DNA of 64,000 nt from Chiridota heheva. Taxonomy: Eukaryota > Echinodermata > Holothuroidea > Apodida > Chiridotidae. Position numbers and translations under genes: made by a program. Positions 43,811-53,215 of the stretch are shown here, piece after piece; within the stretch, counting starts at the first letter, position 1, and every line of letters begins with the position of its first letter. The DNA is taken from positions 935,671 to 999,670 of the forward strand of contig JAIGNY010002249.1 of NCBI GenBank assembly GCA_020152595.1, read 5' to 3'. The notes under the pieces were generated by a model that saw nothing but the letters and a program-made list of their open reading frames with translations, ran no database searches and was not told the origin of the DNA.

Positions 43811-44073
43811 GATGCATTCATTTGTTTTGATTTTAGAAGTAAATCGTAATTTGAAAGTTTCTTATGGTTTTGAAATCAATCAGATCGAATGATTTTACAA
43901 TGATATTGCACCTCTATATTTAGAAAAAAGAGCGCCAAAACATATTTTTATTTTACCCTCAACTGCTTGTGTACAAAGTGTAAATTTTGTTTACTTGTCA
44001 CACCGAAGTGTGTATAACTTGATTACTTGCTATTTACAGAACTGTCACGCTTTTACAAAACTGTCACGTTATA

Positions 44074-44532
44074 CTACGAATACAATGCTGACACCAATCT
44101 ATCATTTTCTTCCAAGTTTTCTTTATTGAAAGTGGCAAGAATGTCATCAAAACTGTAACCTCTTACTCTTAATTTTAGGAAATACAAACAATATAAACCA
44201 CATAATAATGAGAAATCTGGCTGGACTTGACATGATGACCTTTTAATGTTGGTAAATTTACCTATGAACTCTTCGATGAGGTCGGGCCGCTCTTGCCCAA
44301 ACGAATCAAAGAATTCAAGACTGCGTGGACCGCTAATATAATAACAAACCCAATGCTGCCCGCTTTTCCGCCTCATTTCTGTATTTGTGATAATAATGCT
44401 ACCATTTATGTACATGTGGTAGAAGAGTTTATCGGCCCCGTGAAGGCCATTATGTACCAAACAAGTTAAATTTCTAAGTTTACTATCCTGCTTTATCAAG
44501 TCTTGCAGTTGGTATGTGCTAAGTAGAGCCAT
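44074..44532 (-). CDS. PRO: Polinton relic A, adenain-like cysteine protease
   Basis: Polinton maturation protease of the adenovirus (adenain, C5) family, which cleaves capsid precursors. The ATG at 44,532 (MALLSTYQLQDL) is preferred. The frame is open upstream to a TTG at 44,553 that overlaps the end of the capsid gene. Catalytic residues are visible in order: His in SGQHWVCYYISG, acid in LEFFDSFG, Gln in SCQVQPDFS and Cys in LLCGLYCLYFLK (the CG-x-(Y/F)-C signature). Length of about 152 residues is normal for Polinton proteases. The ORF has no frameshift, in contrast to the polymerase and capsid genes beside it. It lies 13 bp downstream of the second capsid gene. Confidence 0.85.
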   Translation of the reverse strand: MALLSTYQLQDLIKQDSKLRNLTCLVHNGLHGADKLFYHMYINGSIIITNTEMRRKSGQHWVCYYISGPRSLEFFDSFGQERPDLIEEFIGKFTNIKRSSCQVQPDFSLLCGLYCLYFLKLRVRGYSFDDILATFNKENLEENDRLVSALYS

Positions 44533-44545
44533 TATTCCTTTTTTA

Positions 44546-45989
44546 TTACTCAACGATTTGCAGTTTCTGTCGGTCGTGCCAGATGGTTAGAACTGCTTCA
44601 TATTCAGCGATGATCAAAATCTTATAAGGTTTATCTCTAGCGGCACTGTATTCTAAGGCGAAGTGCATGCTCCCTGCATCATCCGTGTTGTAGTGCCCTT
44701 GCCAGTGGCTTGCATCCGGGATTAAGTCAAAGGCAAAAATTGTGTTTCCTTCTCCCATGTACTTGAAACCTATATTTTCTGATACCGTTGATAATCGAAG
44801 CACGGTCCTTAGACGTGCCCTGATTTCTGCTTTGCTCATCCCTGTAGACGTGACTGTCCATTTCTCTAGGGGGTGACAGGTACTACCGACCAATACTTGC
44901 AGACTTTCTAACTTTGCATCAGAGAAGAAGAACTGATCCTTCTCGAGATCTCCCGTAACTGATGTATCCTTCACATGCACAACAAAAATGCGTTTTGGCG
45001 TGTGGTCAAACAACGTCTGGTTCAGCGAAACGGTAAGCAAATCATTTGGTAGAGATACCATCTGAGTTTTTACCTGCTGGTATGGTATTAAGAGGAGGGT
45101 ATCAATCCATTGCTGATCGATTACTTTCAATGTTTGTGGGGATGCAGTCACCTTCCGCACCCGCAGACTAGCTTTTGCTAAATGTAAGACAGCTATCTCA
45201 TCGTCCTTATCAATCACAGAGTTTGCGTATGAGTTACGTTTGAACCATATATCAGTTTTTATTCCGTCTGGAATGACACGTTGTGATTTAGAAATATCCG
45301 CCGCAAAGCGCCCGGCGTATTCTGTGTACTTGTTCTTTATACGTTCAGTTTCATTGGCCATCGATGAGCATTGAAACGCGCTGCACACGGCTGCCGTCTT
45401 ACTACCTTTCCATTCCCAATCTTCAAGCATCCCTTCCGTGTACGCTGTGCCCGTCGCTGCGGCTGGAACGTAATCATCAGGTTCAGTGTCAGGCAACGCC
45501 GTCTGGTACCATCCTTGCATCTGACCTGTACTTGTTTTCCAAAAAGTATCATACGATAGCAGAGCCTCCAGGTAGGCCTTATAGGGGTACATCTGCATAG
45601 GGTTGCTCATCCGAGCCCCGTTAAAAACAAAAGTCCACGGCCGACCACACAGTATGTAAAATGTTGGTAGCATAAATGCATTTTTTTGTATCCTCAAACT
45701 CGTCAGAGCTATCCAGCAACCCTATAGTGATATAGAGGATAGTATTGTATAGATCAATAAAGACACCTTTTTGGCTGAGCTAGTATAACACAGTGCAGAT
45801 CGCCTTGTCTTGTAACCACCCCCTGCGGTAAGAGCATTTCATCTTCCGTCTGCAAAATCGATGTTTGGCCTGGGGGTCTGCTGAAAACAAATCCAAACTA
45901 CTGATATCGCTTACCTCTTTTGTCTCAGTCGAGCCAATCCTGCATTTCTTAAAAAAAGAAGCTAAGGGGGTGTCAAAATTTAAGTCCAT
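44546..45989 (-). pseudogene. Polinton relic A, second major capsid protein paralog (MCP2)
   Basis: Double jelly-roll major capsid protein of the Polinton type. The main piece (44,546 to about 45,650) begins near the conserved MYPYKAYLEALLSYD motif. It then shows LRVRKVTASP (strand after the first jelly roll) and a C-terminus RDKPYKILIIAEYEAVLTI, the usual Polinton ending of the form 'V-x-(V/I)-x-AE(F/Y)-x-x-x-(L/I)-x-I'. The N-terminus lies upstream to about 45,989 (ISSLDLFSADP) and is joined to the main piece through at least two frameshifts and a stop. The total is about 450 codons, the normal size for this family. It sits directly downstream of a second, clearly different capsid gene. Which of the two formed the shell is unknown. 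Confidence 0.8.
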
Positions 45990-46044
45990 GCTGACGTCTT
46001 TGTCGTGAAATGATGGAAATGTGGTAAGTTTTTTTTTTTTTTTT

Positions 46045-47402
46045 TTATAGGTTTGTAGCTTTGTACATTACTCGTATTCTTGCATCGATAAGAATATGCT
46101 CGTCATGTTCCACATATGTAAACAAAGTAACTGTCTCGCTCAAATTTTCGGCAAATGTTATTTTGATTGTCAAAGTACCCTCCTCGTTATAATTGACGCT
46201 CCGGCCTGTGGACCGGTCCGGTGTCAAGTCGAACCCAAAGTCGTATTCCCATGAGCCCATGTAGTGGGGGACATGTTGATCGTATCATTACTGTTTGCCA
46301 GGCCAATGGTATCAAGCATCATACGGTACGCTTCAAGATACTGTACCCATGTAGTACCGGTACCAGTCATTACCAATTTTACTTCCTGATGAGGATAAAG
46401 CTGATTTCCCACTTTGAGTTGTATGCTGCTCATCTTGAAATGTTCCAAGAACAGTGGGTCCTTCTCTTTATCCCCGGCAAAGGCTGCATTATCCACCAAC
46501 ATCACCACAACTCTATTTGGCAGGATACCTTCATCACCTGATGGTGCACCGTCCTCATACCTGAAGCAATGGTGTGATCGTACACCTTGGACCTTTTGAG
46601 AGGTATTCTTACTCTTGTGGTCATCCACTGCCCTTCGATCTGCAATTTCTTTTGGGCAGTGACTCGAACCCTGTTGTAAAGCAGCGTGGCCTTTGTAATT
46701 GCAATACTGAAGTTCTTAGCTTTTGTTGTGGCGTCACCAGCTAACATGTAAAACTCGGGCGGTGTGCGGTATAACTTGATCCCAACGTCAATCAAATTTA
46801 GAAGCAGCAACGGTGACTTAAACACATCCACAAACAAAGGGCCGAATAGCTTAAAGGTTTTGCCGTTGTGGTACCGTTACGCATGTTTGTACCCCTCTCT
46901 TCTTCCACCCTCCCAGAAAAGCCGAGGACTGGTAGAACGTACCAATAGCATTAGTAGTAGCATCGTCTTTGGGCTCATCATCGTACCAGCCCCCCATGGA
47001 CAAAAAGGTCTTTTTCGCCTCAAAATCAAAGTTTAGGAGCGTTTCGAAGTACGCTTTATATGGGTATGTAGACGTCTGCTCGCTCACCTCTTGCCCTCCA
47101 ACTTTGACAGAAATTTTAGAAAACAGTGATTGCAACAGATTGTTTGTAACAGACAGTTTATCTGCTGCAAGCAAAGCTGTATTTTTTTCAGCTAGGTTCT
47201 GCACCTTGCATTCGAAAGATAGACGAATAGAGTTCAAATCAAGATACGTGTCTCCCTCCCCTGTAATATCAAATTCCATGGGGCCATAGTCAGTCAGGTC
47301 CCCGTCAACATGGAGTCTGTGATTGATGGTTTCTTCGATCGCATTTTGTGTAGCAGGCATGGAGAAATAATATAATTCGGATCGGTCTACTAACATAACC
47401 AT
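46045..47402 (-). pseudogene. MCP: Polinton relic A, first major capsid protein (MCP1)
   Basis: Starts at the ATG at 47,402 (MVMLVDRSELYYFSMPATQ). Seen in order are LTDYGPMEFDITGEGDTYLD, NNLLQSLFSKISVKVGG and STYPYKAYFETLLNFD, then, after a frameshift near 46,850, LLLLNLIDVGIKLYRTPPEF and YNRVRVTAQKK. A second shift near 46,580 leads to NRVVVMLVDNAAFAGDKEKD, and a third near 46,250 leads to the C-terminal TVTLFTYVEHDEHILIDARI. This is the full strand order of the Polinton double jelly-roll (F54H12.2-like) capsid protein, about 450 residues. At least three frameshifts make it a pseudogene. A poly-A stretch (minus) separates it from MCP2. Confidence 0.88.
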
Positions 47403-47460
47403 TTAAAAAAAGTTATATTTGCTAAATATTTGTTCCAATTTCCCGATAACTGACTTACTT

Positions 47461-47874
47461 TTAGTAGCAGCTGTCTTCCTTTTCTTTGCCGCTGTCTTCT
47501 TTTTTATTTACGGACTTCCTTTTTGTTGCTGCTTTTTTTTTCTTTGTTGGTGCCTTCCTTTTAGGTCCTCTCGCAGAGCCGCTCTGAGCTACTTGTAATT
47601 TTCTCATAAGATCCGCAGCTATTCTATCCTTTTCCCTCTTTGAGATTGATTTTACTGTTTTCTTCACCCCCTTGCCCGATACAATATCCGCTGCCATGTC
47701 TGCACCTATCCGCAGTCCTTGTTTAGCGAGCCTTCTCGCTACTTTTGGTGCTTGCTTTATTCAAGCTTTCACCGCTCTTGTTGCTAATGGGATTATGGCT
47801 TTACTTAGCCCACCAAACAGACCTCCTACACCACCCCTTTGATAAGGGGCTCTGACAAACACTGGATTAGACAT
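47461..47874 (-). pseudogene. Polinton relic A, basic core/minor virion protein (one internal TGA)
   Basis: The ATG at 47,874 opens MSNPVFVRAPYQRGGVGGLF, the typical start of the small basic Polinton virion protein (PVxxG...QRG-G-GGLF-x-GL). A glycine-rich amphipathic helix follows, and the C-terminal half is rich in Lys/Arg (GPKRKAPTKKKKAATKRKS), fit for binding DNA. A single TGA at 47,761-47,763 (codon 38) interrupts an otherwise open frame of 137 sense codons. The family resembles adenovirus pVI/pX-type core and membrane-active proteins in organisation. It lies between penton-like gene B and MCP1. Confidence 0.75.
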
Positions 47875-47938
47875 GTTGCTACATTCACAATAAACTGAAT
47901 ATGATTGCCCCACAGCTAGAGGCTAAGTCGTTTATGTC

Positions 47939-48750
47939 TTAGAACATTAACCTTTTACGCCGAAAATTCAATGACAGCGAGGTTTGACCGGACGTAATTT
48001 CTACAGGATACCCCAGGCCGTCGTATATTGAAATTTCAGCGGTGTTTATTATGTTATCTCTGATCGGCGTGTACCTAATATTATTCGCTTGATAGCCTCC
48101 AGATGATGCTACCTCTGAATGCATAAGCAAAGGAACCTCCTGATTGCCCACTAATGAGAGCTCTACAAGGTTTGAGTAGACAATATAAATGTCTAATTTT
48201 TAGAGGCCTAAATGAAAAGTCATCTGTTACCCACCAGTAAAAGGTACTGCTATCATCATCATCACTTGATTCTTTATCTTTAATATACAGATGCTTTGAC
48301 AGGTCATCGTTGTCAGGAGCCGAATCCCCGGTACAAATTCTCACATACCTGTCGTTAAACCCTAACACGTTACAGATGCGTCCTCGTAACTCAAGCCTAT
48401 CTGTGCTTCGGGTACCCCTTATCTGATATTTACCGTCCTCGTTTATTTTCGCTACAAAATTAGCAAAATCAGCCCCCTCTGGCCAGGTAACAAAATCAAC
48501 ATCTGTAAAAATCTTAGAACTTTCAGCATCTCTACCATACTTAAAATTTAAAACATTGCTTTCCGAGGACCGTGTGCCAATGGCTGAGCTCGACAGGGGT
48601 CCGTAGGTATCTAGATCATACGGGAAAACGGCTGTTTGTACGCCGATTTCCCAGTCTGAACTAAGACCTATCGGGGTGACAAACCTTTGCGAAAATTTAT
48701 GTTGCGCTGACGACAAGCCCCCGTCCACATGCCAGAAAAAATTGTTTCAT
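47939..48750 (-). pseudogene. Polinton relic A, penton-like minor capsid gene B
   Basis: The ATG at 48,750 precedes a frame giving MKQFF. After a one-base shift come the conserved opening strands HKFSQRFVTPIGLSSDWEIG and VQTAVFPYDLDTYG (family pattern 'F-x-x-x-L-x-x-P-(I/L)-x-L-x-x-x-WEVGL-x-E-I-x-YP'). After a second frameshift near 48,190 the C-terminal part reads IYIVYSNLVELSLVGNQEVP and GYPVEITSGQTSLSLNFRRK, matching the 'Y-x-D-(I/L)-V-x-x-x-x-VG-(D/N)' and 'G-x-x-V-x-(F/I)-x-x-G-x-x-x-(V/L)-x-L-(H/N)FR' endings of the Polinton family generally taken as the minor capsid (penton-type) protein. Two frameshifts are present. It lies 15 bp downstream of the related gene A. Confidence 0.7.
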
Positions 48751-48765
48751 CTAACAGATGTCATT

Positions 48766-49426
48766 CTAAATTACACGCCTGGGTCTAAAATGTAAATCTA
48801 ACACTGTAACACCTGATGAGAATCCTGCCTGATCATCACCATCTGTTTCTATCCACAAATGCACCTTACTTATATTGGTTTCGTTTACGGGGCTGTATTT
48901 TAAAATACTTGGTCTATAATTTATGTCTCCGCCTCCGTTGTTGAAAGGCTGAGGGTCGATCAGACTGCAGTAAATTCTTATCTCGCCTATCCCGCCCGTG
49001 GAGGGGTGATTAGTAGCAAGTTTTACTCTATTTTTATCTTCACCAAATACAAGTGTCTCAACGGTATAGATCAGCGTATTAGCTTCATTCTGCATACCAT
49101 AATAAGTAATAAGGGGGCCTGAAATGGATAAGCCTGTTGCTAACGCCTTCATTATAAGCTGAAGTTTACCGTTATCGGTCTCTTCAACCTTGAGATAGGC
49201 GCGGCATGCCTCATCCGCCATCCATGTGTTTTTTAAACAGGACCTTTACTATGTGCCAAATAAAGATCATCAGGAAATAAGCAGCTGTAACACCCACCTT
49301 CCACTCTCCCTCTAATAAAATAGGTCTGGGTGCAGGTACCACAAAATTTGCCGTGGTATTTTGAGGAAACTTATTCATCCTTGCATTGCTGGGTATGGTC
49401 AGGTAAAAGCGGTGCGTTCAGCCATT
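48766..49426 (-). pseudogene. Polinton relic A, penton-like minor capsid gene A
   Basis: The first ATG overlaps the integrase stop codon (ATGGCTGA at 49,418-49,425). After a one-base shift the conserved opening FYLTIPSNARMNKFPQN appears, followed by PILLEGEWKVGV, the hallmark '(T/S)LPSN...G-x-WEVGL' start of the Polinton minor capsid family. Another shift near 49,230 leads into the long open part (48,766-49,221) that ends with INYRPSILKYSPVNETN, VHLWIETDGDDQAGFSSGVT and VLDLHFRPRRVI. It is paralogous to gene B, which has the same order of motifs with low identity. The overlap with the integrase end indicates a compact, co-directional ancestral gene order. Confidence 0.7.
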
Positions 49427-49745
49427 TACATCATTACCGTCTTTTATCCACGAATTGAACTTTGGGGCCTAGCCACTTTAAAAAATACTCTTTCCTAGCA
49501 CATTTGCCTGGAGTACAAAGCACTTGTTCTATCTTAAATACCTCAGGGTCTCAACCTTTTGCATCTCTTCAGGATAAACGAGCCAGTGAGAGCCTCCCCC
49601 ATCTGATCCTTCAATTTAATGGGATATGACGTCTGTCACCTCAAAAATGTCTACCGTCCAATTTTGATAATACCCTCTGCCAAAAAAAACTTTATCTTTA
49701 GAAATTCTCACTTTATCTCCTTTTTCAATTTTAGGTCTTTTCTGT
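49418..49745 (-). pseudogene. INT: Polinton relic A, integrase C-terminus (SH3-like domain plus chromodomain)
   Basis: Only the C-terminal end of a retroviral-type Polinton integrase remains. The SH3-like DNA-binding domain reads GDKVRISKDKVFFGRGYYQN then WTVDIFEVTDV and, after a frameshift, PIKLKDQMGEALTGSF. A chromodomain follows (VFKIEQVLCTPGK, RKEYFLKWLG, KFNSWIKDGNDVNG), after which the TGA at 49,418 ends the gene. At least two frameshifts separate the pieces. The catalytic D,D-35-E core is absent: the sequence upstream passes directly into the polymerase GDFLGDLTN segment, so an internal deletion joined polymerase to integrase at about 49,735-49,750. Polinton integrases often end in a chromodomain, which supports the call. 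Confidence 0.8.
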
Positions 49746-49749
49746 TTTT

Positions 49750-51720
49750 ATTAGTGAGATCGCCTAAAAAGTCCCCCAGAGGTATGTCCTGTAGATCATC
49801 CTCATGTTCCCAATATATCACAGAATCTGTGTCATAATAAAGGACGTGGCCGCCGAGCTGGCAAAGGAGGTCATAGAGCTTGAGACGGGCCTGTGTTGTT
49901 GTGAAGGCTGCGATATAAACATTGTTTTGTCCTCCCCCCAGAATCCATTCATCTTTGTCGGCATAAGTTACCATGGCTGAAGCGTCGTCTAAAAATGCCA
50001 CGTTAGAAACTGTCTTGGTAGAATCTGTCTGCAAGAAAAAGAACTTCCTACATGTGGTGATGAAGCTCGTTTGAGGTAGGTTGACTCTCTGGCCAAATTT
50101 CCCCCAGAAAAATTCAGCATCAACTTCGAGAGAGCTCGTTGGCCTGGATTCTTTTGATATTTGCCATATTAAGAGCAATACCTTCAGATCGAGAAAAAAA
50201 ATCATCAATATAATCTTTACGATCCTCATCGGTTTTGCACCAAGATGGAAAGCTGCTGCTTTCAGTTTTCAATTTCAACATGGCGTTGATATATTTGCTA
50301 AACAACCCTTGTTAATTTTCATTTTCTTGACACTTTGTTTTGAAATTCCACACCTCACAAACTTCCAAAATCTGGTACCCTTTTCCAAGGCCTTCTCAAG
50401 CTCCAAATGGACCCATGTACCCCAAAATGAACGCTCGGCGTCGGTGTGTCTGCATACCCTACACGCGGTCTCGGCATATTTTCCGCAAAGCGGAAACATT
50501 AGCTTGCCGTTAACACGTAAGAAGGAAGTGGATACAGAAACCCTTCAGGGGCCAGCACCCTACACTTGATAAAGCCACAAACTGTATGCACTTTTTCCAA
50601 GCGAACATCCTTCACAATAGTCGGCTGGCCGACAGGATATATTCCTCGCTTGTTCACAAATGGATAGAAAGAACAAAAGTCCACATAGCGTATTTTTTCA
50701 CCTTCTTTGCTGACATGATACATGCACAGTTCGCTTACCATAAAAAGCATCCCGGGGATTAAGCGGCTTATACACCAGTTTGAGCGACAGAAACGCTTGC
50801 ACATTCTCATCATCCTCTTTCATTTTGGTCCACTTGCATTCCCAAATACTTTCGAAATTATACCCTCCCTTCTTCAAAGTCTCACATCTCTTTTCAGTCA
50901 TGTCGAAAGCTTCTCTCATTGTCTGATCACCATACGGCGTGTACGCGTTTTTGTCGGTATAGCATTGCTTACAACCGTGATAAGCACAGCCCTTAAATTT
51001 GAAAATATTCGAGCATATTGAAAAGGCTTGAAATCAAACTGTTCCTTAAAAAAGTTTGAAAGACATAAAAACCTTCTTTTAACATGCAAACGTCGGACAG
51101 ACAATACCTGTTCAGTTCCTTCTCCATCTTAAATTTCTTGCCGGCTTGTTCGGCATACCAATCAGAAATTTAGCCCGTTTATGACAAACATTTGATCTGG
51201 ATCATACAGATTTACATTAGGCCAGGCACCGATATACTTATCGTTCGTGCCATCATTCATGAGATAAGGGAAAAATCCTTTTTCCCTTTCAGCCAGTTAA
51301 AATGTCGCCGGGAACTTGGCCAACGCCAATTTGTAAAAAAATAAGGAATCGATGAATCGCAACTGAGAGGTTGTGTCCGTCTTACCAACATGGTGCTTCG
51401 AGGTAAAGCTTAAAATTGTATTACCGTTCATGACAACTGTAAATTTAGTACCGCGCCGGCTGAATTCTTTTAAGATAAAATTGTCGTAACCTTTAAAATT
51501 GTGGGCAACATCAGTGATCCTCGATTTTCTGCCGCTAAAACAAAATCTATAAAATCTGGTCTCAGAAAATAGATCTTGTGACGGGTCAAACGAAAGATTA
51601 ATTGTTCCATCCTTTGCAAAAAACTTTTGAGACGGTTTAAAACACTTTTAACTGCCGGCGTGCACGGCTTAAAAAGAAATTGCTCCACTCTCAGAAAATA
51701 ACCCGCTTCACAGAAGTACA
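49750..51720 (-). pseudogene. POLB: Polinton relic A, protein-primed DNA polymerase B (frameshifted, 3'-truncated)
   Basis: Replicative polymerase of Polintons. Motifs in order on minus: exonuclease region DVAHNFKGYDNFILKEF (about 51,455-51,510), TP-domain-like SMNDGTNDKYIGAWPN (about 51,215-51,260), polymerase motif A YVDFCSFYPFVNK (about 50,650-50,700), GTWVHLELEKALEKG, LKTESSSFPSW, the motif-B-associated FFWGKFGQ (about 50,090-50,115), and motif C YYDTDSVIYW (about 49,810-49,840) with both catalytic aspartates. There are at least six frameshifts. The C-terminal ~100 residues present in relic B (from GDLTNELE onward) are absent, the sequence joining integrase instead. The N-terminal exonuclease motif I was not found. 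Possible upstream coding at 51,922-52,137 is unassigned. Confidence 0.88.
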
Positions 51721-52400
51721 ATCTGGCAAAGAATGCCTGTCTATTGTCTGCCAGACACCGTTCGTTAAAAAAAGCCCTTTCTTAACAAGTCAAGCTGACG
51801 CCAAGCCATGATTATTTAGTGCCTGCAAACAAATATAATGATACACATGTTCATGTCCCAAAACCTTTTGTAGTCACAACAAAAAAAGAATCCCACCAAG
51901 ACTAAAAGACTGTAAATATTTTTAGAATACCGCTAAAACTTTTAAAACCCCGCCAGAATTTGTGTCTATTTCTTTCAACAAATCCGGATCGTTTAGACGA
52001 GCCAGATGTCCCGCCAACTCTCTTTTGACATCTGACTCCCAGCCTACAGTTACATGAACACATAATACCCTGTCATACCTATACAAGCTTCCTTGCCAGA
52101 CAAAAATCATACTTCTAAGTATAACCAGCCACAACACGTACGTGTATTTTCACTAGAGCAGACATAATGACAAGTAAAATTTACAATTTTTGCCTCTTTT
52201 ACTTCCTTGTTTGCACAATACTCATTCTTTTCTCAAACACTGACAAAATTGAAATACTTCACCATCAGACATTGTACATGCACCAAGTCTAAACTGTTTC
52301 AAAGCTAAACTTGCTAAACTTGTTAATTGATTTTTGTCTCATACTTTTGCTGCACTCAGGTTGGCCTTTATGTCCTCTAGAAGGACTTTTGCCGACTTAA
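51721..52400. other. 5' flank of the polymerase gene
   Basis: A minus-strand frame at 51,922-52,137 (VTVGWESDVKRELAGHLARL) has the composition of a coding region and could be an N-terminal polymerase remnant, but shows no diagnostic motif. The rest is AT-rich without features. Confidence 0.3.
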
Positions 52401-52429
52401 CTTATTTAGATACTAATTAGTTTGGGTCA

Positions 52430-52800
52430 AGGCTCATGCGCAATGCCAAAATTGACAATCATTGCCATCGTTGTTCTATACATGAAACTTTTACAATCTT
52501 TGCCACATTTAATTGTTCGCACATACTAACGAGCTGTCTATGCACATGCGCAAAGCCAAAATTTACCATCCTTGCCATTGTTGTTCTATACGTGAACATT
52601 TACAATCTTTGCCACTTTTACTTCCTTGTTCGCACATACTAATTAGCTTGCTCTAGGCCCATGCGCAATGTCTAAAATAATTTACAATCTTTGCCGCATT
52701 TACTTCCTTGTTCGCACATACTAAATTAGCTTAGCCAATGCCCATGCGCCATGCCCCAAAATTTACATATGTACTTCCTTGTTTGGCGAGTTGCGAAATT
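52430..52800. repeat. About 115-bp tandem repeat upstream of the Polinton polymerase
   Basis: Three and a half diverged copies containing CATGCGCAATGCC, AAAATT(T/G)AC, ATTGTTGTTCTATAC, TTTACAATCTTTGCC and ACTTCCTTGTTCGCACATAC, starting near 52,436, 52,552, 52,662 and 52,738. They are GCGC-centred, AT-rich between, and non-coding. They lie upstream of the 5' end of the polymerase gene, where promoter, origin or terminal-repeat sequence of the element would be expected. Confidence 0.75.
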
Positions 52801-52984
52801 TCAATGTCTGCACATGCGCAAAAAATTTACAATTGTCTTTCATGTACATTTAACAAATCGCTGTGTAAGAGTTGACTTCCGGAAAAGCCCTATATAAGCG
52901 AGATACCACCCGGGTGGTTGGGCGGCATTGTGATCCTGGACATTGTGTGATCAACTTAGAGGGTTATTAAGAAGATTAACGTTA

Positions 52985-53215
52985 CTTAAGCTTATGTCAC
53001 CTGCACTAAGAGTCTTGTAAAAACGTGACAGTTGATTTAGCGAGCGCAGCGAGTTGCAATTTAGTCACCTTATTTACAAGGCTCTCACATTTTTACAAGA
53101 CTGTCACGTTATACTACTGGTATACCTAATCATTTCATGGTGTTAACCCCTCAGCCCCTCCCCCGCCACCTCATAAATTTACAACTAATGCATTATGGGT
53201 GACTAACTTGGTTGC
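52985..53215. repeat. Inverted-repeat cluster with ACTGTCACGTTATACTAC motif
   Basis: CTTGTAAAAACGTGACAG (about 53,018) is inverted as ATTTTTACAAGACTGTCACG (about 53,088), with GAGCGCAGCGAGTTGCAATT between. At about 53,193 a further hairpin reads GTGACTAACTTGGTTGC/GCAACAAGG. The string ACTGTCACGTTATACTAC recurs at 44,061-44,078, downstream of the protease gene, and the GTGACTAACTTG motif recurs in the hairpin at 39.78 kb. It may mark the right border region of relic A. Confidence 0.6.
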
